This document shows positions 1 to 7,391 of a stretch of 12,455 nt of DNA, in pieces; the stretch's first letter is position 1; each line of letters starts with the position of its first letter. The position numbers and the translations under genes were made by a program. Source of the stretch: Gammaproteobacteria bacterium (GTDB lineage: Bacteria > Pseudomonadota > Gammaproteobacteria > Pseudomonadales > Azotimanducaceae); the NCBI GenBank assembly GCA_030432795.1, contig JAUILW010000051.1, positions 1 through 12,455 of the forward strand. Direction: 5' to 3'. The notes below the pieces were generated by a model. It did not search any database and was not told where the DNA came from. It worked only from the letters and a program-made list of their open reading frames with translations.

Positions 1-825
1 CTGGCAGCCCGCGCCGCGGCAACCGGTGGTGAAGTGTTGATGCCGACCCCTGTGTACTATCCCTTTCTGGACGTCCCGACCCATTGCGGCGGCCAGCGGG
101 TGGACAGCCCGCTGGTTCGGGATGCCGACTGCTGGCGCATGGACTTCGACGATATTGCCGCCAAGGCACGCACTGCTGATGTGTTTCTGCTGTCAAACCC
201 GCAGAACCCAACCGGCCGCGCCTACAGCACCCAGGAGCTGCAGACCCTTGCGGACATCTGCGCGGAGCACGATGTGGTCATGGTGTCCGATGAGATCCAC
301 AGCGCCATCATCCTCGATGACAAACGCAAGCACGTGCCCATCGCACCGCTGAACCCGAAGATGCGCTGCATCAGTCTGTACGCGCCCACCAAGACCTACA
401 ACATCCCGGGCCTGTCCTGCGCCGTGGCCGTCATTGCCGATGACGCGCTGCGGGAAAGCTTCACCGAAGCACGCGCCGGGCTCGTCGGTACGCCAGGACC
501 GCTTGCCTACACCGCCTGCGAGGCAGCTTTCAGGGATCGCAGTTCATGGGTGCCGGAGCTCCTCGAGTACCTGCGTGGCAACCAGGAACGATTGATGGCG
601 GTGGCGGGTGAACGCATGACGACGGTAGAGGCCACCTATCTCGCCTGGATTGACGTGCGGGATATCGCCGAGCGGGAGGCGATTGAGCCGCACTTTCTAC
701 GCCATGGGCTCGGGCTGTCCATCGGTGCGCAGTTTGCGGGCGATGGCTGGGTGCGTTTCAATTTCGCCTGCCCGCGCGCGACCCTGGATGCTGGGCTGGA
801 ACGGCTTGCGAAAGCCCTTGCATGA
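1..825 (+). CDS. MalY/PatB-family PLP-dependent C-S lyase (cystathionine beta-lyase type), 5' end missing
   Basis: Fold-type I aminotransferase-like enzyme, most like the MalY/PatB group, which cleaves the C-S bond of cystathionine or cysteine conjugates to give pyruvate, ammonia and a thiol; expected in the cytosol. The frame is open from base 1, so the true start lies outside. The 274 residues visible compare with about 390 for the family, so roughly the first 115 are missing. Seen: LSNPQNPTGR with the PLP-contacting Asn near window residue 69, VSDEIHS with the Asp (about 97) that pairs with the pyridine nitrogen, APTKTYNIPGL with the Schiff-base Lys at 131 (codon 391-393), and WVRFNFACPR near the C-terminus, the substrate-carboxylate Arg region. 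The Lys-x-(F/Y)-N-I-P context separates MalY/PatB from ordinary class I aminotransferases. Substrate cannot be fixed from sequence, and no MalT or transport gene lies nearby. The stop is followed by about 100 bases and then a terminator-like hairpin. Confidence 0.87.
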   Translation: MAARAAATGGEVLMPTPVYYPFLDVPTHCGGQRVDSPLVRDADCWRMDFDDIAAKARTADVFLLSNPQNPTGRAYSTQELQTLADICAEHDVVMVSDEIHSAIILDDKRKHVPIAPLNPKMRCISLYAPTKTYNIPGLSCAVAVIADDALRESFTEARAGLVGTPGPLAYTACEAAFRDRSSWVPELLEYLRGNQERLMAVAGERMTTVEATYLAWIDVRDIAEREAIEPHFLRHGLGLSIGAQFAGDGWVRFNFACPRATLDAGLERLAKALA

Positions 826-882
826 GTGCCACCTGAGCATGACAACCACAATGCAGTGCAATTGAGGCTGTGACCCGGTCTA

Positions 883-911
883 TTGCATTGATGGCATCGC
901 TCCAGTAGCAT
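883..911 (+). promoter_or_regulatory. weak candidate promoter for argD-argF
   Basis: TTGCAT (883-888) and TAGCAT (906-911) are 17 bases apart. They match the sigma-70 hexamers at only 3/6 and 4/6. It is the best-spaced pair I found between the lyase gene and argD. A transcript from it would begin just before the hairpin at 925-947. An inverted pair TGCAAT (857-862) / ATTGCA (882-887) brackets the upstream part. It is not a recognisable ArgR box. Low certainty. Confidence 0.2.
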
Positions 912-924
912 CCATCCCCTTTTT

Positions 925-951
925 CAGGCAGCACCCGTGGCTGCCTGTTTT
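925..951 (+). terminator. terminator-like hairpin between the C-S lyase gene and argD
   Basis: CAGGCAGC (925-932) pairs perfectly with GCTGCCTG (940-947) around a 7-base loop. TTTT follows (948-951), and a second T-run comes after GA. This has the form of a Rho-independent terminator, though with a short U-tract. It lies about 100 bases after the lyase stop and ends only 10 bases before the argD ribosome binding site. It may end the lyase transcript, or, if argD is transcribed from further upstream, act as an attenuator or leader hairpin. Confidence 0.55.
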
Positions 952-957
952 GATTTT

Positions 958-962
958 GGAGG
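958..962 (+). promoter_or_regulatory. ribosome binding site of argD
   Basis: GGAGG lies 5 bases before the ATG at 968. This decides the start: the frame is open upstream to a TTG at 950, but that codon has no such site and sits in the T-run after the hairpin. Confidence 0.8.
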
Positions 963-967
963 ACGTT

Positions 968-2152
968 ATGGCGAGCTCCACGGTCCAGACCACACATCTC
1001 ATGCAGACCTACGGGCGACTGCCTGTTGCGTTTGTGCGCGGTGAAGGTGCTTACCTCGAAGATGCCGACGGCAAGCGCTATCTGGACGCGCTCACTGGTC
1101 TGGCGGTAGCCGGACTCGGCCATGCGCACCCGCGCGTGACCCAGGCCATAGCCGAACAAGCGGCCACACTGCTGCACACGTCCAATCTGTACGAGATTCC
1201 CAAGCAGGCCGAGCTTGCGGACAAGCTCTGTGCAGTGTCAGGCATGGATCGCGTGTTTTTCGGCAACTCCGGCGCCGAAGCTAATGAAGCCGCGATCAAG
1301 ATCGCTCGCCTGCACGGCCATAAGAAAGGTATCAAGTCACCGACCGTGGTGGTCACCGACTCGAGTTTTCACGGCCGCACCATGGCAACGCTCACCGCAA
1401 CAGGTAACCGCAAGGTGCAGGCCGGTTTCGAGCCGCTGCTCAGAGGTTTCGTGCGTGTGCCTTACAACGATGTCGAAGCCGTGCAGCAGATCGCCGACAA
1501 CAACCCGGACGTAGTGGCGATTCTGGTAGAGCCCGTACAGGGTGAGGGCGGCATCAAGATCCCTGCCAACGACTATCTGAACAAGCTGCGCAGCATCTGC
1601 GACGCCAACGACTGGCTCCTGATGCTGGACGAGGTACAGACAGGCAACGGCCGCACGGGCACCTACTTCGCCTACCAGCAGTGCGGCATCATGCCGGACG
1701 TAGTGGCCACCGCTAAAGGCCTCGGCAACGGCGTGCCCATCGGTGCCTGTTTGGCCTGGGGCAGAGCCGCAGAGCTCATGCAACCGGGCAATCACGGCAG
1801 CACGTTCGGCGGCAACCCACTGGTCTGCGCGGCAGCCATCGCGGTCGTGGACACGATCAACGAGGAAGGCCTGGCAGCTCGCGCCGCCGTGCTCGGCGAG
1901 CGAATGCTCGAGCGGTTCAACACGCTCCTGCAGGGCAACAACGATGTCGTCGACATCCGCGGCAAGGGCCTGATGATCGCAATTGAATTGGCGCAAGATT
2001 GCGCCGGGCTCGTCACACAGGCGCTCGAACGCGGCCTGCTGATCAACGTGACGCAAGGAAACGTCGTGCGCCTGTTGCCGCCCCTGACCATGAGTGACGC
2101 CGAAGCAGACCAGATCGTGGACGGCGTTGCCGCGCTGATCAGCGGAAGCTGA
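968..2152 (+). CDS. argD: acetylornithine aminotransferase, class III PLP enzyme
   Basis: Transfers the amino group of glutamate to N-acetylglutamate 5-semialdehyde, giving N-acetylornithine (arginine biosynthesis; in many bacteria also the matching lysine-pathway step). Cytosolic. 394 residues, normal length. Class III features in order: FFGNSGAEANE (SGAE at 101-104, PLP phosphate binding), SFHGRT (134-138), EPVQGEGG (188-195), LDEVQTG with the PLP-binding Asp (220-226), ATAKGLGNG with the Schiff-base Lys at 250, and HGSTFGGNP (276-284). The N-terminus (GRLPVAFVRGEGAYLEDADGK) is typical of ArgD, and the next gene being argF supports this over ornithine or GABA aminotransferases. The ATG start follows a good Shine-Dalgarno. 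The stop is one base from the argF start, so the pair should be one mRNA with coupled translation. Confidence 0.93.
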   Translation: MASSTVQTTHLMQTYGRLPVAFVRGEGAYLEDADGKRYLDALTGLAVAGLGHAHPRVTQAIAEQAATLLHTSNLYEIPKQAELADKLCAVSGMDRVFFGNSGAEANEAAIKIARLHGHKKGIKSPTVVVTDSSFHGRTMATLTATGNRKVQAGFEPLLRGFVRVPYNDVEAVQQIADNNPDVVAILVEPVQGEGGIKIPANDYLNKLRSICDANDWLLMLDEVQTGNGRTGTYFAYQQCGIMPDVVATAKGLGNGVPIGACLAWGRAAELMQPGNHGSTFGGNPLVCAAAIAVVDTINEEGLAARAAVLGERMLERFNTLLQGNNDVVDIRGKGLMIAIELAQDCAGLVTQALERGLLINVTQGNVVRLLPPLTMSDAEADQIVDGVAALISGS

Positions 2153-2153
2153 C

Positions 2154-3059
2154 GTGAGCAAGCGGGATTTTCTATCGCTGCTGGACTGCTCGCCTGAGGA
2201 GCTCACGCACCTGATAGAACGCGCACGCCACCTGAAGGTGCTCCAGGAGAGCGGTCAGAGTCATCGCTACCTCGAAGGCAAGACGGCGGCGATGATCCTG
2301 GAGCTATCGAGTACCCGAACACGCGTAGCCTTCGAAGTGGGCCTGCACCAGCTCGGTGGCCACGTGCTCAATCTCGACAGCGAAACCTCGCAACTCGGCC
2401 GCGGGGAACCCATAGAAGACACCGCGCAGGTGCTGTCGGGCATGGTGGATCTCGTGATCATCCGCACCCTGGACCACAGCATGGTGGAGGCGTTCGCCAA
2501 CCATGCAACGATCCCGGTGATCAACGCCATGACAAGCCTGCTGCACCCCTGCCAGTTGCTGGCCGATATCCAGACCTTCGAGGAACATCGCGGCACGATC
2601 CAGGGCAAAACCGTGGCGTTCGTCGGCGATGGCTACAATATGTGCCACTCATACATCAACGCGGCGCGACAGTGGGGATTTCACCTGAAGATTGCCTGCC
2701 CGCAAGGATACACACCAAACCCCGAGATCCTCGCGTCCACGAACAATGCTGAGCTCGTGGATACTCCACAGGAAGCCGTGAAAAACGCAGACCTAGTGGT
2801 AACGGATGTCTGGTCCTCCATGGGCCACGAAGGTCAGGAGGGCGACCGCTGCGCCGTATTCGCACCCTACCAGGTGAACGAAAACCTGCTGGCCGGCGCC
2901 CGCCACGACGTACTGTTCATGCACTGCCTACCCGCCCACCGCGGCGAGGAAGTCAACGACACCGTGCTGAATGACCCCCGCTCGGTGGTCTACGCTGAGG
3001 CACACAACCGATTGCACTCGCAGAAAGCGCTGATGGAGTTTCTCCTCACCTCAGCGTAG
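2154..3059 (+). CDS. argF: ornithine carbamoyltransferase (anabolic type)
   Basis: Condenses ornithine with carbamoyl phosphate to citrulline, the sixth step of arginine synthesis; normally a cytosolic trimer. 301 residues, near the usual 300-335. Seen: SSTRTR (52-57), the carbamoyl-phosphate loop; LGRGEPIEDT (81-90); HPCQLLADIQT (131-141); TDVWSSMG (217-224), the ornithine-binding SMG loop; and FMHCLPAHRGEEV (255-267) with the active-site Cys at 258. In the 158-167 segment (GDGYNMCHSY) Tyr161 stands where the family usually has Asn (GDGNN), while the following Asn162 is kept. I regard this as a natural variant, not inactivation. The start is GTG, one base after the argD stop, with no strong site of its own, as expected for translational coupling. 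No arcA or arcC lies nearby, which favours a biosynthetic rather than a catabolic role. Confidence 0.94.
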   Translation: MSKRDFLSLLDCSPEELTHLIERARHLKVLQESGQSHRYLEGKTAAMILELSSTRTRVAFEVGLHQLGGHVLNLDSETSQLGRGEPIEDTAQVLSGMVDLVIIRTLDHSMVEAFANHATIPVINAMTSLLHPCQLLADIQTFEEHRGTIQGKTVAFVGDGYNMCHSYINAARQWGFHLKIACPQGYTPNPEILASTNNAELVDTPQEAVKNADLVVTDVWSSMGHEGQEGDRCAVFAPYQVNENLLAGARHDVLFMHCLPAHRGEEVNDTVLNDPRSVVYAEAHNRLHSQKALMEFLLTSA

Positions 3060-3298
3060 TGGCCACAAACACCTGAGCCGCCAGATCATCACCCCAACAC
3101 CCGGATGCGTCATACCGATAGCTGAGTCTGCGGCCCTGTTTGCGCATGCGTGCCAAGGCTGGGCAAGCTAATTAAAGGACAGGAAAGAAAAGGAAAGCGC
3201 GGCCAGGCTGGGACGGGATGGGGAGGTGGGACACCTGTCCGCGCAGAGGAGCACTGTATCCCATCAATGTGAAGGTAGCGTGAACCTTGGCTCGAGGC
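3060..3298. other. intergenic region between convergent argF and the PilZ-GGDEF-EAL gene
   Basis: 239 bases between two convergent genes. I found no convincing bidirectional terminator. Small symmetries are present: GTGGCCAC just after argF, TGCGCATGCG near 3140-3150, GGACA-CC-TGTCC at 3229-3240 and AAGGT/ACCTT arms at 3272-3276/3284-3288. None has a T-run on the correct side. A purine-rich tract (about 3174-3199, GGAAAGAAAAGGAAAG) is pyrimidine-rich on the minus strand and lies downstream of the minus-strand gene, where it could serve Rho-type termination. No gene is seen. Confidence 0.5.
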
Positions 3299-6200
3299 TC
3301 ACAGCACCAGCTGAGAGAGCTCACAGGGCTTGTCGATGCAGTACCCCTGCGCGTAGTCCACGCCGATGTCTTTCAGCGCTGCCAGCACTTCTTTCGTTTC
3401 CACATATTCGGCGATGGTTTCCTTGCCCATGTAGTGGCCGATCTCGTTGATGGATCGCACCACTGCGTGGTCGCCCGGGGCAGAAGCGATGTCTTTGACG
3501 AAAACGCCGTCGATCTTCACGTAATCCACCGGCAGGTTGCGCAGGTATGAATACGACGAAAGGCCCGTGCCGAAGTCATCCAACGAGAAACGACAGCCGA
3601 TGATCTTCATGCGATTCATGAACTCCACGGCGTTGTCGAGGTTGGCAATGGCCGCGGTTTCCGTAATCTCAAAGCACACCTTCGAAGTGGGTGCCTGGGT
3701 GCGGGAAAACTGCTCCAGCACAAAATCGGGGAACGTTTCATCGTTCACGGAATGCCCCGACACATTAATGGAAAAGCCGCCGAAATGGTCCAGGCGAGAT
3801 CGGTGATCCGCAAGCCAACGCAGCACCCGCTCGATCACCCAGCGGTCGATCTGCGTCATTCGGTTGTAGGTCTCCGCCGCCAAAATGAAGTCGGTCGGTG
3901 GCATGGTCTCGCCGAGCTCATCGCGCATGGTGAGCAGGATTTCGTAGTGCCCGTCCGTTCGCTTGTCTGGATTGAGCACGGAGGCGATGCGCTGACAGTT
4001 CAGTATCAGCCGGTTTTCTTCGAGTGCATGGTCGAGCTGAGTGACCCACTCCATCACGCCATGCCGGTGGATCATGCGCGCGTCGCCCAACTCGTATTCC
4101 TGTACGCGATTGCGCCCAGCATCCTTCGCCGTGTAACAGGCTTCATCGGCATGGCGCATGACGGCATCCACGCTTTCCGTGGATTGATCGATGAAGACCA
4201 AGCCGATGCTGGCACTCAGGCTGTAGCGCCTGCCTTCCCACTCGAACCGCTCACTGCGGATGGCAGTAAGCACCTGCTCGGCGATCTCACGGGCAACGGT
4301 GGTTTTGACATTGCGCAGCAAGACACCGAACTCATCTCCGCCCAGCCGGGCTACACACGCATCCACCCCCTGGACGAGACGACTCATCAACTCACCGATG
4401 CCACGCAACAGCGCATCTCCGGCGGTGTGCCCGCTGGTGTTGTTGATGATCTTGAACTGGTCGAGGTCCGTGTACAGCAGCACGTGCTGTTTTTGCTCTC
4501 TCAGCGCAGAGACGATGGCACGCTCCACCTCGCGCTCGAACTCCTTGCGGTTGAGCAGCTGCGTGAGATCGTCGTGGCTGGCCTGGAACGCCAGCTGGCT
4601 GTGCATGTTTTCGAGCATGCGTTGCGAGGCGCGCTCCATCAGTGGCAGGTCGAAATCATCGAGCAGGGTAATGCGCCCCTCGAACAGCGCCTGCGCCATC
4701 GCCTTCAGATCGAGCTCCTGATTCTTGATACCGCGCCGATTGACCAGCACGAATGAGCCGTTGTCATCCCCGACGAAGGCGACCGTCAGGATCAAGGGCC
4801 GCCCTTCGCGATCGCCGGTGGCCAGCCATTCGCCGACCTGCAGCCGCCGAGCCCGACCGAGGGCTTTTTCGAAGTTCTGCCTTACGTCTTCGTCTTCGCT
4901 GTCCACATCGGGGTTGAGGTCCGGCATCAGGCCGGTAAGCCCCAGCGCTTCCTCCATACCGCCTTGCGGCACCGTGACCAGCGCTGCTTGGGTTTTCTGG
5001 CCGGCCGTGTCGCCCACGAGCACGCTGGAGAGCTTCATGACCAGAGGGGTGCGCTTGCTCGGGTCGAAGGAGATGCTGTTGAGCTCAGCCACTACACGTC
5101 GCAGCAGCATGTCTGGGTCGAGATACTCCGCATCGCCTGCCGAAACCGTTCCCATCATCTGGCTGAACAGCGCATCGACCGTAGCGAGCTGGTCCCGCCA
5201 CTCGCTCGATTCCACGCCCTTGCGCAGGTGTGTATGCACCAGGAGGTTGCGCCAGCCGGGATTGAGCAGTTCCAGTAAGAGCTCCGGCATTTCCCGGCCT
5301 TCGAAGCGCTGCGCCATCTCTTCAATCACCCGGCGTCTCGCTCGGCCGAGCTTCTGCTGGCCTTCGCTGGCACGGATGGTGCGCTCAACGTTCCCGCGAT
5401 AGGCCTGAGTCTGTCGGTCCACCAGGGGATGCAGCTCGTCCACCACCTCCGTGAAGACCTGCGGGTTCTCGTCGTACTCGGAGACGACCTTGCTCAACAG
5501 TTCATCTACCCGCCGGCCAACCTCACGGTCGATACCATCGCGCACATCCTGTGCATTACCCAGGCGGGCCAGCTGATTGAGCATCTGCATGGCGCTGTGT
5601 GGCTGCTCAGCCTCGTGCCTTAGAAATTCCGGATCGCTGGCGGCCAGCTTGTTGAGGGTGATCTCCAGCCGCCGAACCCACTCGCGAATACCCTGTGTGA
5701 TGAAACGGTCCTCGGCGATGGACTCCACCAGGTTTTCCATCAGCTCGAGGGTGTCGTAGTCCTCCTCTGCCAGACTCTTGCGCCCATCTGCGCGGCTCTT
5801 CAGGTGCTCGAGCAGGCGTGCGCGCACCCGTCTACCGGTCAGCGGCGCGTTGCCAAACTCCGACTCCACGTCCGCCAGGGCATCGAGGATATCGCCGGTG
5901 TCAAAGAGATCCGCGCTTCGCGTACCTGGCGACGCCAGAAGCTCATCGCTGCCTCGACCCAGGCGCGCCCGCGCGCTGCGTTCCAGGCCGATGAGATTGC
6001 GCGCTGTGGTGTACACGCGACGACCGCTGCCAGCGGGCTCTTCGAATGGGTTGTAATCGGCCCGATCTGCGCCCACACCGTCGGCGGCCATTGCCGCCTT
6101 GCGCACCGACGCATCCATTTGTTCGTAGGCTTGCGGGTCCACTCGCACGCCGCTGGCGTTCCTGCGCACCGCGCTTTCGGCGAGTTTACGACGCACCTCG

Positions 6201-7342
6201 TCGATCGATGGGAACACGCCGCTGTCGGATAGAACTTTGACCAGCGCCTCGTAAAGCGGTACGAGCACGGGCACCAGCGCCGACTCGAAACAGCGGTACA
6301 GATCGTGACGCACCTGGCGGCGCAGATCATAGTGACGCATGGCATCGTCGAAGGCCCACATGATCACCGCCGGCCCGATGGGCACCACATCTTTGTGGCT
6401 CCAGGGCTTGGCCAGCATGCCGAGCAGGGCGCGCAGATCCAGCAGTTCCTCGGTAAACCGGTTTTCGGTCTTCGAGATGATCTCCGCCACCGCCAGCCAG
6501 TCTTCGAACTGCTCGGTGTCCACCAAAGCCAGCTTCTGCGTATCGCCCGCCTGTCGACGTCGGCGCTTTTCGAGCACGTCTTCAATATTGGAAATCTGCT
6601 CTACCTGCCCAACCACCCCCTCGAGCAGCGCACGCTCGATGTCGGCGTGACGCGCCTCGATGAGCTCGAGCCCTTCGAAGTACATCATCTGTACCGCGTT
6701 GGTACCGGCATCACGAGCCTTGACCAGAAGATCTTCCTTTGCGTACTTCGTGAAATTACGCCCAACGCGTTCCAGCGCCCGATCAGCGACTGCCTTGATG
6801 CGCGCCCGCAGGCGCAATGCATCGCGCTCGGGAATACGCGCATCGCGCAGAAACGCCTCGGGGATGTCGTGGATGTCCCGGCGCTGCTCAACCCCATCAC
6901 GGCCATCCGCAGATGCTGCAGCGACGAACGCGGTGCCCGCAGCCACCGCATACTGCATGAGTGTTTCGTATGCCTCCGGCGGCATTCCACCGGAAGCAAA
7001 GCGCACCCCTAAGCCCTGCCCGTCCTCCGTGATACGGGCGATCTGCCCGCGCGTGCGGAAGTGCTGATGACCGCCCGGAGTAGCAACGGAGAAGTGCAGC
7101 GCAATCGGCGCACCCGCACGGAATGCCGCCCCCTGCTTGAGCACCTGCCGAGCGCCGCCGGCGCCAACAAGCAGCATCCCGACCTCGCAGAAATCGCGGA
7201 TGTTGCATAGCCACGATCGCCCCCGTTCCGGGTGCAGCAATGCAGATAAAGAGATGGGATGGCGTGAAAACTGACGCCGGTTAGCCGGTTGTTCCAACGG
7301 TTCGGTCCGATCAGCTGGCAGGTGCAGCGCGACGTCTGACAT
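3299..7342 (-). CDS. PilZ - DUF1631 - GGDEF - EAL four-domain c-di-GMP protein
   Basis: Large cytosolic protein (1347 residues from the ATG at 7342; no signal peptide or membrane segment) that should sense and turn over cyclic di-GMP. Order: (1) PilZ about 20-125, with RxxxR as R23-QFS-R27 and DFCEVG (50-55), a D/NxSxxG motif with Cys for Ser; (2) a long helix-rich DUF1631 region about 160-905, ending in the family-typical VGEWL...FVLVNRRG...LFEGRITLLDD; (3) GGDEF about 920-1082 with DLDQFK (D959, D961) and intact GGDEF 1001-1005 but no RxxD inhibitory site (QGVD in that place); (4) EAL about 1098-1345, signature EIL (E1134), with N1193, E1225, D1255/D1256, K1276, E1312, E1315 and Q1332, so the phosphodiesterase metal and catalytic set looks complete. 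A TTG at 7375 would add 11 residues; neither start has a clear Shine-Dalgarno. The upstream cyclase gene stops 49 bases away, so the two are probably co-transcribed. Domain calls are firm; net activity is inference. Confidence 0.9.
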   Translation of the reverse strand: MSDVALHLPADRTEPLEQPANRRQFSRHPISLSALLHPERGRSWLCNIRDFCEVGMLLVGAGGARQVLKQGAAFRAGAPIALHFSVATPGGHQHFRTRGQIARITEDGQGLGVRFASGGMPPEAYETLMQYAVAAGTAFVAAASADGRDGVEQRRDIHDIPEAFLRDARIPERDALRLRARIKAVADRALERVGRNFTKYAKEDLLVKARDAGTNAVQMMYFEGLELIEARHADIERALLEGVVGQVEQISNIEDVLEKRRRRQAGDTQKLALVDTEQFEDWLAVAEIISKTENRFTEELLDLRALLGMLAKPWSHKDVVPIGPAVIMWAFDDAMRHYDLRRQVRHDLYRCFESALVPVLVPLYEALVKVLSDSGVFPSIDEVRRKLAESAVRRNASGVRVDPQAYEQMDASVRKAAMAADGVGADRADYNPFEEPAGSGRRVYTTARNLIGLERSARARLGRGSDELLASPGTRSADLFDTGDILDALADVESEFGNAPLTGRRVRARLLEHLKSRADGRKSLAEEDYDTLELMENLVESIAEDRFITQGIREWVRRLEITLNKLAASDPEFLRHEAEQPHSAMQMLNQLARLGNAQDVRDGIDREVGRRVDELLSKVVSEYDENPQVFTEVVDELHPLVDRQTQAYRGNVERTIRASEGQQKLGRARRRVIEEMAQRFEGREMPELLLELLNPGWRNLLVHTHLRKGVESSEWRDQLATVDALFSQMMGTVSAGDAEYLDPDMLLRRVVAELNSISFDPSKRTPLVMKLSSVLVGDTAGQKTQAALVTVPQGGMEEALGLTGLMPDLNPDVDSEDEDVRQNFEKALGRARRLQVGEWLATGDREGRPLILTVAFVGDDNGSFVLVNRRGIKNQELDLKAMAQALFEGRITLLDDFDLPLMERASQRMLENMHSQLAFQASHDDLTQLLNRKEFEREVERAIVSALREQKQHVLLYTDLDQFKIINNTSGHTAGDALLRGIGELMSRLVQGVDACVARLGGDEFGVLLRNVKTTVAREIAEQVLTAIRSERFEWEGRRYSLSASIGLVFIDQSTESVDAVMRHADEACYTAKDAGRNRVQEYELGDARMIHRHGVMEWVTQLDHALEENRLILNCQRIASVLNPDKRTDGHYEILLTMRDELGETMPPTDFILAAETYNRMTQIDRWVIERVLRWLADHRSRLDHFGGFSINVSGHSVNDETFPDFVLEQFSRTQAPTSKVCFEITETAAIANLDNAVEFMNRMKIIGCRFSLDDFGTGLSSYSYLRNLPVDYVKIDGVFVKDIASAPGDHAVVRSINEIGHYMGKETIAEYVETKEVLAALKDIGVDYAQGYCIDKPCELSQLVL

Positions 7343-7391
7343 TAACTGATTCGCCGTCCGCGTGCACCGTTGCAACCACGCCGCGATGCCG

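Noticed and set aside
1..825. Ordinary class I aminotransferase such as HisC or AspC
   Set aside because: The Lys context APTKTYNIPGL and the DEIHSAI segment are typical of MalY/PatB C-S lyases.
3229..3240. GGACA-CC-TGTCC as the terminator of the hybrid gene or of argF
   Set aside because: A two-base loop and no T-run on either strand; not a usable intrinsic terminator.
3752..4756. 334-codon plus-strand open frame opposite the GGDEF-EAL part of the hybrid protein
   Set aside because: An antisense shadow; the minus-strand frame carries intact GGDEF and EAL motifs and the plus-strand product resembles nothing I know.
6305..7012. 235-codon plus-strand open frame opposite the DUF1631 region
   Set aside because: An antisense shadow of a frame with continuous domain similarity.
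7343..7375. TTG at 7375 as the start of the hybrid protein
   Set aside because: Possible, but the ATG at 7342 is preferred by codon; neither has a clear Shine-Dalgarno, and the extra 11 residues add no part of the PilZ domain.
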